This document shows, one piece after another, positions 7,876 to 15,845 of a stretch of DNA of 64,000 bases. The first letter of the stretch is position 1, and every line of letters starts with the position of its first letter. The DNA is taken from the NCBI RefSeq assembly GCF_937952055.1, contig NZ_CALFYO010000021.1, forward strand, positions 372,001 to 436,000, read 5' to 3'. The position numbers and the translations under genes are program-made. The DNA comes from an uncultured Piscinibacter sp. (GTDB lineage: Bacteria > Pseudomonadota > Gammaproteobacteria > Burkholderiales > Burkholderiaceae_C). Below the pieces are notes generated by a model. The model was not told where the DNA came from and ran no database searches. It saw only the letters and a list, made by a program, of their open reading frames with translations.

Positions 7876-9207
7876 TCAGGCTCGGGCCGGCTGGGGCAGC
7901 ACGGTGGACTCGTCCGCGACGTCGGCATCGTCCTCGCTGGGTGGCACCGGCTGGCCGTCGAGCACCGCCTGGGCGCGCTCGCGGTCGATGTCTCCCTCCC
8001 AGGCTGCCACGGCGACGGTGGCCACGCAGTTGCCGATCAGGTTGCCCAGCGCCCGAGCGATGCCCATGAACCAGTCGACAGACAGCACCAGCACCAAGCC
8101 GATGGCCGGAATCGCGGGGATGGCCTGCAGCGTGGCAGCGAGCACGACGATCGCCGAGCCCGGCACGCCATGCGCGCCCTTGCTGGTGACCAGCGAGATG
8201 GCCAGGATGGTCAGCAGGTCGGTCATCGAGATCGGCGTGTTGGTGGCCTGCGCGATGAACACCGCCGCGAGCGTGATGTAGATCGAGAAGGCATCGAGGT
8301 TGAAGGAATAGCCGGTCGGGATCACCAGGCCGACGGTGGAATCGCGGATGCCCAGACGCTTGAGCTTGCTCATGATCTGCGGCAGCACGCTGTCGCTCGA
8401 AGTCGTGGCGAACACCACCGCGAGCTCCTCGCGCAGGTAGCGCAGCAGCTTGAAGATGGAGAAACCGGCCAGCCGCATGATCGTGCCCAGCACGATGACC
8501 ACGAACAGGATCACCGCCACGTAGAACAGCGCGACCAGCATGCCGAGTTGCTTGAGCGAGCCGATGCCGTACTTGCCGACCGTGAAGGCGATCGCACCGA
8601 GCACGCCGATCGGCGCCAGCTTGATGATGATGCCCATGGTCTTGAACAGCACGTGCGAGAGGGTGTCGATGAAGCTGGCCACCGGCGCGCCGCGTTCTCC
8701 GAGTATCGCCAGCGCGCAGCCGAACAGCACCGCGAACAGCAGCACCTGCAGCACGTCGCCGTTGGCGAAGGCGCTGACCACGGTGGTCGGGATCAGCTTC
8801 ATCAGGAAATCGACGGTGCCGCCGCCGGTGAGCTTGCTGGCGTTCTCGGCGTAGGCGCTCATGGCCTTCGCATCCAGCGTGGCCGTGTCGACGTTCATGC
8901 CGATGCCCGGCTGGAACACGAGGGCCAGCAGCAGCCCGAGTCCCAGCGCGATGGTCGTCACGACCTCGAAGTAGACCAGCGCCTTCACGCCGACCCGGCC
9001 GACGCGCTTGAGGTCGCCCGCGCCTGCGATGCCGTGCACGACGACGCAGAACACCAGGACAGGAATGATCATCTTGATGAGCTTGATGAACGCGTCGCCG
9101 AGCGGCTTGAGCTTGGTGGCGAACTCGGGGGCCAGCAGACCGATCGCGACGCCGACGAGCAGCGCCAGGACAACCTGGCCGAACAGGGAGCGCATGAATT
9201 TGGGCAT
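7876..9207 (-). CDS. dctA: C4-dicarboxylate/cation symporter, DctA family
   Basis: 443 residues from the ATG at 9207, which has GGAG 10 nt upstream; frame upstream of it is not conserved-looking. The protein is a DAACS-type secondary transporter of the inner membrane, with multiple hydrophobic helices and the family core motifs: FATTSSDSVLP (serine-rich reentrant loop), SFNLDAFSIY and TSKGAHGVPGSAIVVLAAT. It should import succinate, fumarate, malate or a related acid with cations. The gene is first in an operon with the GntR regulator. A charged, Asp/Glu-rich tail ends the protein. Exact substrate is inferred from family only. Confidence 0.9.
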   Translation of the reverse strand: MPKFMRSLFGQVVLALLVGVAIGLLAPEFATKLKPLGDAFIKLIKMIIPVLVFCVVVHGIAGAGDLKRVGRVGVKALVYFEVVTTIALGLGLLLALVFQPGIGMNVDTATLDAKAMSAYAENASKLTGGGTVDFLMKLIPTTVVSAFANGDVLQVLLFAVLFGCALAILGERGAPVASFIDTLSHVLFKTMGIIIKLAPIGVLGAIAFTVGKYGIGSLKQLGMLVALFYVAVILFVVIVLGTIMRLAGFSIFKLLRYLREELAVVFATTSSDSVLPQIMSKLKRLGIRDSTVGLVIPTGYSFNLDAFSIYITLAAVFIAQATNTPISMTDLLTILAISLVTSKGAHGVPGSAIVVLAATLQAIPAIPAIGLVLVLSVDWFMGIARALGNLIGNCVATVAVAAWEGDIDRERAQAVLDGQPVPPSEDDADVADESTVLPQPARA

Positions 9208-9250
9208 GGGTGGATCTCCAGCGGTGGTTGCAAGCCAATCTTCCCTACAA

Positions 9251-9264
9251 GCTTGCATACAAGC
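9251..9264. promoter_or_regulatory. Palindromic operator candidate upstream of dctA
   Basis: GCTTGCATACAAGC has arms GCTTG and CAAGC around a 4-bp centre, 44 bp before the dctA start codon, where promoter control would act. FCD-type GntR proteins often bind palindromes of the TTGTATACAA type, and such a regulator is the second gene of this operon. Binding is inferred. Confidence 0.55.
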
Positions 9265-9616
9265 AATGTAGGCAAGTTCTCGGACTTCATTCACAGGGAA
9301 AACCCCGAGGGTCGCTATCGAGCGGCCCCGATGGTTCCCGCGGGGGCGGATCCGACCGGCGTCGGCCCGCTTCAAGAAGGGTGTCACCGGGTTCGCCCTG
9401 ACAGGCCGAGGAGGCGCAAAGGCGTGACCTTGTCCACAGCGGCAGTGGAGAACCCTGTGCACAAGGCGTGGAATCCGGCGCCAGCCCCTTGGCGCACCTC
9501 GCTCTGCGTCACATCGCCCGAAGACGCAGCAGGCGGGACATCCGCCCTTGCCGTGCTGCACCAAAGCAGCCACCATCGCTCATCCCTGCCCTGCGTGCGC
9601 TCGCGATCCGTTCCTC
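9265..9616. other. Intergenic region with an inverted repeat
   Basis: About 350 bp between the divergent dctA and the secreted-protein gene. The only structure noticed is an inverted repeat: CCTTGTCCACAG at 9428-9439 and CTGTGCACAAGG at 9455-9466, 11 of 12 positions complementary, spacer 15 bp. The halves resemble off-consensus DnaA boxes, but a replication role is not supported by neighbours. Confidence 0.4.
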
Positions 9617-10237
9617 ATGCTGAAACGTACCGGCCTCATCCTCCTCGCCCTGGTCTCCCTCCTGGGGCCATCGGCCGCGCGGGCGCAAGCCGACACGGCC
9701 AAGGCCACCGAACGCTGCGAGCAGGAAGTGACCGCAACGATCCGCCGCATGCGCGGGCGCGACGCGAAGGAAGTGCAGTTCATCGCCTCGCGCCGCGTGC
9801 TGCTGCCGAACAACGAGGACGAGACCGCGATCCGCGGCGAAGGACGCTACCGCGCTGCCACCGGGCCTGACGTGAGCTTCACCTACAGCTGCGCCTACAG
9901 CGCCGCCAGCGATGCCACCTCGGGCGTGGTGTTCCGCGAGACGGGCGGCACGCGGGCCGCGGCCGAGAAGCCCTTCGAGCCCGACCTGACCAACGTCTCG
10001 CCCGAAGCCTGCGAGAGCGCCGTCGCCGCCGCGCTGAAGAAGCAGCACCCGCGTGTCGGCCGCATCCACTTCGGCTCCGACTCGCGGCGCATGCAGCCCG
10101 GTGAGAACGGACGCGTGGAACTGCTCGGCGTGGGCTCGGTGGAGCGCGCCGCCGGCATGAACCTGATCCCGTTCAGCTACCGCTGCGTGGTCGAGCCGCG
10201 CAACGGGCGCGTCGTGACGGTCTCGACGAAGGAGTGA
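9617..10237 (+). CDS. Secreted hypothetical protein with two internal repeats
   Basis: 206 residues from the ATG at 9617. A signal peptide (MLKRTGLILLALVSLLGPSA, cleavage near ARAQA) points to the periplasm. The mature part holds two diverged copies of one unit: CEQEVTATIRRM...GEGRYRAATGPDVSFTYSC and CESAVAAALKKQ...GVGSVERAAGMNLIPFSYRC. Each unit starts with a Cys-Glu helix and ends with Phe-(Ser/Thr)-Tyr-x-Cys, so each probably closes one disulfide. I do not recognise a named enzyme. It has its own promoter region and is convergent with uvrD. Confidence 0.7.
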   Translation: MLKRTGLILLALVSLLGPSAARAQADTAKATERCEQEVTATIRRMRGRDAKEVQFIASRRVLLPNNEDETAIRGEGRYRAATGPDVSFTYSCAYSAASDATSGVVFRETGGTRAAAEKPFEPDLTNVSPEACESAVAAALKKQHPRVGRIHFGSDSRRMQPGENGRVELLGVGSVERAAGMNLIPFSYRCVVEPRNGRVVTVSTKE

Positions 10238-10264
10238 GCGGGGCAGTTGCCCGGCGGCGCCTGA

Positions 10265-12625
10265 TCAGTTCACCGGCGTGAGCTTGGCCACCGACAGCGC
10301 CAGCCACTTCATGCCGTGGCGGCCGAAGTTGACCTGGGCGCGCGCATCCTCGCCGCTGCCCTCCAGCGTGACGATCACGCCCTCGCCGAACTTGGTGTGA
10401 AACACGCTCTGGCCGGTGCGCAGCCCGTGAGACGGGCTGCTCTTCGGCGCCGACGGATAGGCGCTCGCCGACCGGGGCTCCACCCGGCCTGCGCCGACGA
10501 TCGAACCCAGCCCCGTGCCCCGCTGCCAGGCCTGCTGGTAGTCGCGCGCGAAGCCCGAGCCGAAGCCCTGGCTGCGCGGCGTGATCCACTTCAGGCAGGC
10601 CTCGGGCAGCTCGTCGAAGAACCGGCTCTTCACGTTGTAGCGTGTCTGGCCATGTAGCATGCGCGTCTGGCTGAAGCTGAGGTATAGGCGCTTCCTGGCG
10701 CGCGTGATCGCCACGTACATCAGGCGGCGCTCCTCCTCCAGCCCCTCGTGGTCGGCCAGGCTGTTCTCGTGCGGGAACAGCCCCTCCTCCAGCCCGGTGA
10801 TGAACACCGCGTCGAACTCCAGGCCCTTGGCCGAGTGCACCGTCATCAGCTGGATGGCATCCTGCCCGGCCTGCGCCTGATTGTCGCCGGCTTCCAGCGA
10901 CGCGTGGGTGAGGAAGGCGGCCAGCGGCGACATGATCTCGCCCGTCTCCGCGTCCGGCACCTGCGCGGCAGCCGTGCCCTGCTCGTCCACCGGCAACGCC
11001 ACCGCGTCCTTGCCGAAGCCCTCCTGCGTGACGAAGGCCTCGGCGGCGTTGACCAGTTCCTCCAGGTTCTCGAGCCGGTCCTTGCCTTCCTTGTCGGTCT
11101 TGTAGAAGTCGACCAGTCCCGAGGCGTGCAGCATGTGCTCGATGATCTCGCGCAGCGTGAGACCCTTGGTCGCATCGCGCATCGCGTCGATCAATGCGAC
11201 GAAGGCCTGCAGGTTCGCGCCGCCCTTGCCCGCCACCGCACCGACGCTCTGCGCCAGCGAACGTCCGCTCGCGCGCGCGGCGTCCTGCAGCAGCTCGACG
11301 GTACGCGCGCCGATGCCGCGCGTGGGGAAGTTGACCACGCGCAGGAAGCTGGTGTCGTCGTTGGCGTTCTCGATCAGGCGCAGGTAGGCGAGCGCGTGCT
11401 TGACCTCGGCACGCTCGAAGAAGCGCAGGCCGCCATACACCTTGTAGGGGATGCCGGCGTTGAACAGCGCGCTCTCCAGCACGCGGCTCTGCGCGTTGCT
11501 GCGGTAGAGCAGCGCGATCTCGTGGCGCGGCGTTCCGTCGCGGTGCAACTGCTGCGCTTCCTCGACGAACCACTGCGCCTCGGCGAAGTCGCTGGTCGCC
11601 TCGTAGACGCGCACCGGCTCCCCGGCGCCGGCCTCGGTGCGCAGGTTCTTGCCGAGGCGCTTGGTGTTGTGCGAGATCAGCTCGTTGGCGGCATCGAGGA
11701 TGTTGCCGAAGCTGCGGTAGTTGCGCTCCAGCTTGATCACCTGCTCGACGCGGAACTCGCGCTCGAAGGCGCTCATGTTGCCGACCTGCGCACCGCGGAA
11801 GGCATAGATGCTCTGGTCGTCGTCGCCCACGGCGAAGATCGCGGTCTGCGGCCCCGCGAACATCTTCAGCCAGGCGTACTGCAGCTTGTTGGTGTCCTGG
11901 AACTCGTCGACGAGGACGTGGCGGAAGCGGTGCTGGTAGTGCTCGCGCAGGGCCGCGTTGTCGCGCATCAGCTCGTAGGTGCGCAGCATCAGCTCGGCGA
12001 AGTCGACCACACCCTCGCGCTGGCATTGTTCTTCGTAGGCCTGATAGACCTGCACCATCACGCGCGTGAGCTCGTCGCGCACCTCCACGTCCTTCGGGCG
12101 CAGGCCATCCTCCTTCTGCGCGGCGATGAACCAGGTCACCTGCTTGGGCACGTAGCGTTCCTCGTCGAGGTTCATCGCCTTGATGACACGCTTGACGGCG
12201 GAGAGCTGGTCGGCCGAGTCCAGGATCTGGAAGCCCTGCGGCAGGGCGGCGAGCTTCCAGTGCGCACGCAGGAAGCGGTTGCACAGACCGTGAAAGGTGC
12301 CCACCCACATGCCGCGCACTGGCAGCGGCAGCATCGCGGCCAGACGGGTGAGCATCTCCTTGGCCGCCTTGTTGGTGAAGGTCACCGCCATCACGCCGGC
12401 GGGAGAGACCATGCCGTTGGAGATCAGCCAGGCGATGCGCGTGGTCAGCACGCGCGTCTTGCCCGAACCCGCGCCGGCGAGGATCAGCGCCGGCTTCGCC
12501 GGCAGCGTCACCGCGGCGAGCTGCTCCGGGTTGAGCCCGCGCAGCAGGCCGCCCATGTGGGGCGGCGGCGCGGCGGCCTCGTTCTCCTCGAACAGCGGGA
12601 TGTCCCGCTCGTCATGCGAATCCAT
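10265..12625 (-). CDS. uvrD: DNA helicase II, UvrD
   Basis: 786 residues, a superfamily 1A 3'-5' helicase for nucleotide excision and mismatch repair. Motifs in order: Q-motif LNPEQLAAV, Walker A AGAGSGKT (about 51-58), TFTNKAAKEM, Walker B VLVDEFQDTN, GDDDQSIYAFRGA, LERNYRS, TVHSAKGLEF and YVAITRARK. The C-terminus has the UvrD-type domain FGEGVIVTLEGSG, which separates it from Rep. The length is slightly over the usual 720 because of a linker near residues 530-570. Single gene, convergent with the secreted protein. Confidence 0.95.
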   Translation of the reverse strand: MDSHDERDIPLFEENEAAAPPPHMGGLLRGLNPEQLAAVTLPAKPALILAGAGSGKTRVLTTRIAWLISNGMVSPAGVMAVTFTNKAAKEMLTRLAAMLPLPVRGMWVGTFHGLCNRFLRAHWKLAALPQGFQILDSADQLSAVKRVIKAMNLDEERYVPKQVTWFIAAQKEDGLRPKDVEVRDELTRVMVQVYQAYEEQCQREGVVDFAELMLRTYELMRDNAALREHYQHRFRHVLVDEFQDTNKLQYAWLKMFAGPQTAIFAVGDDDQSIYAFRGAQVGNMSAFEREFRVEQVIKLERNYRSFGNILDAANELISHNTKRLGKNLRTEAGAGEPVRVYEATSDFAEAQWFVEEAQQLHRDGTPRHEIALLYRSNAQSRVLESALFNAGIPYKVYGGLRFFERAEVKHALAYLRLIENANDDTSFLRVVNFPTRGIGARTVELLQDAARASGRSLAQSVGAVAGKGGANLQAFVALIDAMRDATKGLTLREIIEHMLHASGLVDFYKTDKEGKDRLENLEELVNAAEAFVTQEGFGKDAVALPVDEQGTAAAQVPDAETGEIMSPLAAFLTHASLEAGDNQAQAGQDAIQLMTVHSAKGLEFDAVFITGLEEGLFPHENSLADHEGLEEERRLMYVAITRARKRLYLSFSQTRMLHGQTRYNVKSRFFDELPEACLKWITPRSQGFGSGFARDYQQAWQRGTGLGSIVGAGRVEPRSASAYPSAPKSSPSHGLRTGQSVFHTKFGEGVIVTLEGSGEDARAQVNFGRHGMKWLALSVAKLTPVN

Positions 12626-12863
12626 CGCGGCATTCTAGGTTCCAGCCCTGTTTGGCCTTGCCCGCAGGAGCGATCACGCCACCGCGTGATGCCCAGGTGC
12701 AGCGCCTGTCCCGTCCGCGCAGGGTGAGCGTCCAGGCGAAGTCGCGACCGCCGAACCCGCGGGGCCGGCCGGCGTGACCTTCGCTGCGCCCACACCGACG
12801 GTAACGCACCCACGCGCGGGGCTGGCATGCTGGGCATGCTTCTCGCAATGCTCAGACCGTCCC

Positions 12864-13901
12864 ATGCGCTGGTTCCGTTCCCTGCCCTTCGCTCGCCCCG
12901 CCCTTGGCCTCGCGCTGCAGGGCGGCGGCGCGCATGGGGCCTTCACCTGGGGCGTGCTCGATGCGCTGCTGGAAAGCGACCGCTTCAACATCGAGGCGAT
13001 CAGCGGCACCAGTGCCGGCGCGATGAACGCGCTGGCGCTGGCCCAGGGCCTGATGCGCGGCGGCGCCGAGGCTGCGCGCGAATCGCTGGCCGCCTTCTGG
13101 CACGCCGTCGGCGCGCAGCTGCCCTTCGAACTGCTGATGGTCGGCCCGACCGACAACCCCGGGCTCGCGCCGGGTCTGCGCGCCCTGATGCACTGGACAC
13201 GGCTGCTGTCGCCCTACCAGCTCAACCCTCTGGGGCTGAACCCGCTGCGCGACGTGCTGGCGGCACAAGTCGACTTCGATCGGCTGCGCAGCCAGCGGGC
13301 GCCGCGGCTGTTCATCGCCACCACGCACGCGAAGACCGGACGGCTGCGGCTTTTCGGCAACGAGGAGCTGAGCGTCGACGCGGCGCTCGCCTCGGCCTGC
13401 CTGCCGACCATGCACCACGCGGTGATGATCGACGGCGAACCCTACTGGGACGGCGGCTACAGTGCCAATCCCGCGCTCTTCCCGCTGGTGCGCACCGGCG
13501 TGCCCGACCTGCTGATCGTGTCGCTCAGCCCGCTGGACTACGACAGCGTGCCGCTCAGCGCCGAGGACATCCGCGCCCGCGCGCTGGAATTCACCTTCAA
13601 TGCGAGCTTCCTGCGCGAGGCCACCCTGCTCGCCGAGGCCCACGCCGAGGCACGCGCTTCGGTCTTCGCCACCGGGCAGTTGGAACGCCGCCTGCGCGCG
13701 CTGCGCACCCACCTCATCGATGCGCACGACGACCTCGGAGCCCTGTCCGCCGAAACCCGACTGATCGCCCACATGCCCTTTCTGGAGCGGCTGCGCGACC
13801 TCGGCCGCCTGCGCGCGCAGCGCTGGCTGGGCGAGCACGGCGACCGCGTCGGTCGCGGCGCCAGCGTCGATCTGGCCGAGCGCTTCGCGCCGCCACGCTG
13901 A
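12864..13901 (+). CDS. Patatin-like phospholipase
   Basis: 345 residues from the ATG at 12864; earlier in-frame ATGs add an arginine/cysteine-rich leader without similarity. Patatin motifs: oxyanion loop GGGAHGAF (near 18-25), nucleophile elbow GTSAG (Ser about residue 53) and catalytic DGG in YWDGGYSANP (near 195). These give the Ser-Asp dyad of acyl hydrolases, so it probably cleaves membrane phospholipids or related esters. No signal peptide is seen. It is a free-standing gene between uvrD (divergent) and guaC. Confidence 0.88.
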   Translation: MRWFRSLPFARPALGLALQGGGAHGAFTWGVLDALLESDRFNIEAISGTSAGAMNALALAQGLMRGGAEAARESLAAFWHAVGAQLPFELLMVGPTDNPGLAPGLRALMHWTRLLSPYQLNPLGLNPLRDVLAAQVDFDRLRSQRAPRLFIATTHAKTGRLRLFGNEELSVDAALASACLPTMHHAVMIDGEPYWDGGYSANPALFPLVRTGVPDLLIVSLSPLDYDSVPLSAEDIRARALEFTFNASFLREATLLAEAHAEARASVFATGQLERRLRALRTHLIDAHDDLGALSAETRLIAHMPFLERLRDLGRLRAQRWLGEHGDRVGRGASVDLAERFAPPR

Positions 13902-14074
13902 GGCCACGACCTGACGCCGCCGCCGTCGAACCCCGCAGCCGCGTAGAATTCGCCACCGGGCCCAAATTTTGGCGCCCGGTTCGCACTTCCGGTCCCGTCC
14001 CTTGCAGACGGCCTCGCTGGAGCACCGGGATTCCAAGTCAAGCGCTCGCCCTTGCATCTGACGGAGCCGCTGCC

Positions 14075-15052
14075 ATGGAAATCTTCGACTACGACAACAT
14101 CCTCCTGCTGCCGCGCAAGTGCCGAGTCGACAGCCGCAGCGAGTGCGACGCCTCGGTGGAGTTCGGCGGCCGCCGCTTCAACCTGCCGGTCGTGCCGGCC
14201 AACATGAAGACGGTGGTCGACGAGCCGATCACCGAGTGGCTGGCCGCCAACGGCTACTTCTACGTGATGCACCGCTTCGAGATCGACAGCCTGGCCTACG
14301 CCAAGCGCATGCGCAGCAAGGGCCTGTACGTGTCGATCAGCTCGGGCGTGAAGCCCGCCGACTACCAGGTGATCGACCACCTCGCGCTCGAAGGCGTGGG
14401 CGCCGACTACGTGACCATCGACATCGCCCATGGCCACGCCGAGAGCGTGCGCAGGATGATCGAGCACATCAAGCAGAAGATGCCGAAGGCCTTCGTCATC
14501 GCCGGCAACGTGGCCACGCCGGAGGCGGTGATCGACCTGGAGAACTGGGGCGCCGACGCCACCAAGGTCGGCGTCGGCCCGGGAAAGGTGTGCATCACCA
14601 AGCTGAAGACCGGCTTCGGCACCGGCGGCTGGCAGCTCTCGGCGCTGAAGTGGTGCGCCCGCGTGGCCACCAAGCCGATCATCGCCGATGGCGGCATCCG
14701 CCACCATGGCGACATCGCCAAGAGCGTGCGCTTCGGCGCCTCGATGGTGATGATCGGCTCGCTGTTCGCCGGCCACGAGGAGAGCCCGGGCCAGACGGTC
14801 GAGGTCGACGGCAAGCTCTACAAGGAGTACTTCGGTTCGGCCAGCGACTTCAACAAGGGCGAGTACAAGCACGTCGAGGGCAAGCGCATCCTCGAGCCGA
14901 TCAAGGGCCGGCTCGCCGACACGCTGCGCGAGATGCGCGAGGACGTGCAAAGCTCGATCAGCTACGGCGGCGGCACCAAGCTCGCCGACCTGCGCAAGGT
15001 GAACTACGTCGTGCTCGGCGGCGAGAACGCCGGGGAACACCTGCTGATGTAG
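14075..15052 (+). CDS. guaC: GMP reductase
   Basis: 325 residues. It converts GMP to IMP with NADPH, linking guanine and adenine nucleotide pools. The IMPDH/GMPR TIM barrel shows the active-site loop GVGPGKVCITKLKTG with the catalytic Cys, the phosphate-binding IIADGGIRHHGDI and SMVMIGSLFAGHEESPG, and a C-terminal YGGGTKLADL. The missing CBS domains and the ITKL (not TTR) loop argue for GMP reductase rather than IMP dehydrogenase. ACGGAG lies 9 nt before the start. The last 49 nt overlap the convergent response-regulator gene. Confidence 0.93.
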   Translation: MEIFDYDNILLLPRKCRVDSRSECDASVEFGGRRFNLPVVPANMKTVVDEPITEWLAANGYFYVMHRFEIDSLAYAKRMRSKGLYVSISSGVKPADYQVIDHLALEGVGADYVTIDIAHGHAESVRRMIEHIKQKMPKAFVIAGNVATPEAVIDLENWGADATKVGVGPGKVCITKLKTGFGTGGWQLSALKWCARVATKPIIADGGIRHHGDIAKSVRFGASMVMIGSLFAGHEESPGQTVEVDGKLYKEYFGSASDFNKGEYKHVEGKRILEPIKGRLADTLREMREDVQSSISYGGGTKLADLRKVNYVVLGGENAGEHLLM

Positions 15053-15825
15053 CGCCGCGGCGCCGCGTCGGACGGCGCTGCGGGCACGAACATGTAGCCG
15101 TGGCCGCGGACCGTCTGCAGGTGGCGGGGCCGAGCCGGGTCGGGCTCGATGCGCTTGCGCAGCCGCATCACCGCCACGTCGACGGCGCGCGGCAGCAGGC
15201 CCTCGGCGCGGCCGTGCGAGACGGCCAGCAGCCGCTCGCGCGACACCGCCACGCCGGGGTTGGCCACCAGCTCGGCCAGCACGGCGTACTCCACCGTGCC
15301 GAGCACCTGCACGTGGCCGTCGCAGACCAGGCAGCGCGAGGCGACGTCGAACTGCAGTGCGCCGAAAGCCACCGGCGCCGCAGCGAGCATCGGCAGGCCC
15401 GGCGGCACGATCGAACGGCGCAGCACCGCGTGCACGCGCGCCAGCAGTTCGCGCAGCGAGCAGGGCTTGCCGAGCAGGTCGTCGGCGCCCATCTCCAGGC
15501 CGAGCACGCGGTCGACCTCCTCGTTGCGCGCGGACAGCAGGATCAGCGGCACGCGGTCGCCCTCGGCGCGCAGCTGCCGGCAGGCCTGCAACCCGCTGAG
15601 GCCGGGCAGGGTCGTGTCCATCACGATCAGGTCGGGGCGGTGGCGGTGCATGCGGCGCAGCAGTTCGTCCGCCGACCCCATGACGGTGACGGCCAGGCCG
15701 TGGGACTCGAGATAACGCGCGAGAGCGTCGCGGTGCGCGGCCTCGGCATCGACGACATGGACGTGGTAGCGCGTGCTGATCGCCGCATCGTCGCGGCGCC
15801 CTGTTGCGGCCCTGTGCCGCAACAT
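15004..15825 (-). CDS. OmpR-family response regulator, no adjacent kinase
   Basis: 273 residues. The receiver domain has phosphoacceptor Asp70 (LIVMDTTLPG), Ser98 and Lys120 (LGKP); the acidic pocket reads VVDAEAA, so the usual adjacent acidic pair is split by Ala. The C-terminal winged helix (about 150-255) ends with RTVRGHGYMF-like HLQTVRGHGYMF. It should regulate transcription after phosphorylation, but no histidine kinase lies nearby. The gene follows the S41 protease by 20 bp and ends inside guaC on the opposite strand (49 nt overlap). The start is uncertain: no good ribosome site precedes this ATG and the conserved domain begins near residue 20. Confidence 0.85.
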   Translation of the reverse strand: MLRHRAATGRRDDAAISTRYHVHVVDAEAAHRDALARYLESHGLAVTVMGSADELLRRMHRHRPDLIVMDTTLPGLSGLQACRQLRAEGDRVPLILLSARNEEVDRVLGLEMGADDLLGKPCSLRELLARVHAVLRRSIVPPGLPMLAAAPVAFGALQFDVASRCLVCDGHVQVLGTVEYAVLAELVANPGVAVSRERLLAVSHGRAEGLLPRAVDVAVMRLRKRIEPDPARPRHLQTVRGHGYMFVPAAPSDAAPRRYISRCSPAFSPPSTT

Positions 15826-15845
15826 GTCCGAATGTGTCCGGATCT

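Noticed and set aside
9430..9464. Pair of DnaA-box-like 9-mers suggesting a replication origin
   Set aside because: Both deviate from TTWTNCACA, only two exist, there is no AT-rich unwinding region, and dnaA/dnaN/parAB are not nearby.
7117..9870. Long plus-strand open frame across gntR and dctA
   Set aside because: Composition is the mirror of the two minus-strand genes (Gln/Asp/His-rich); no domain and no ribosome site.
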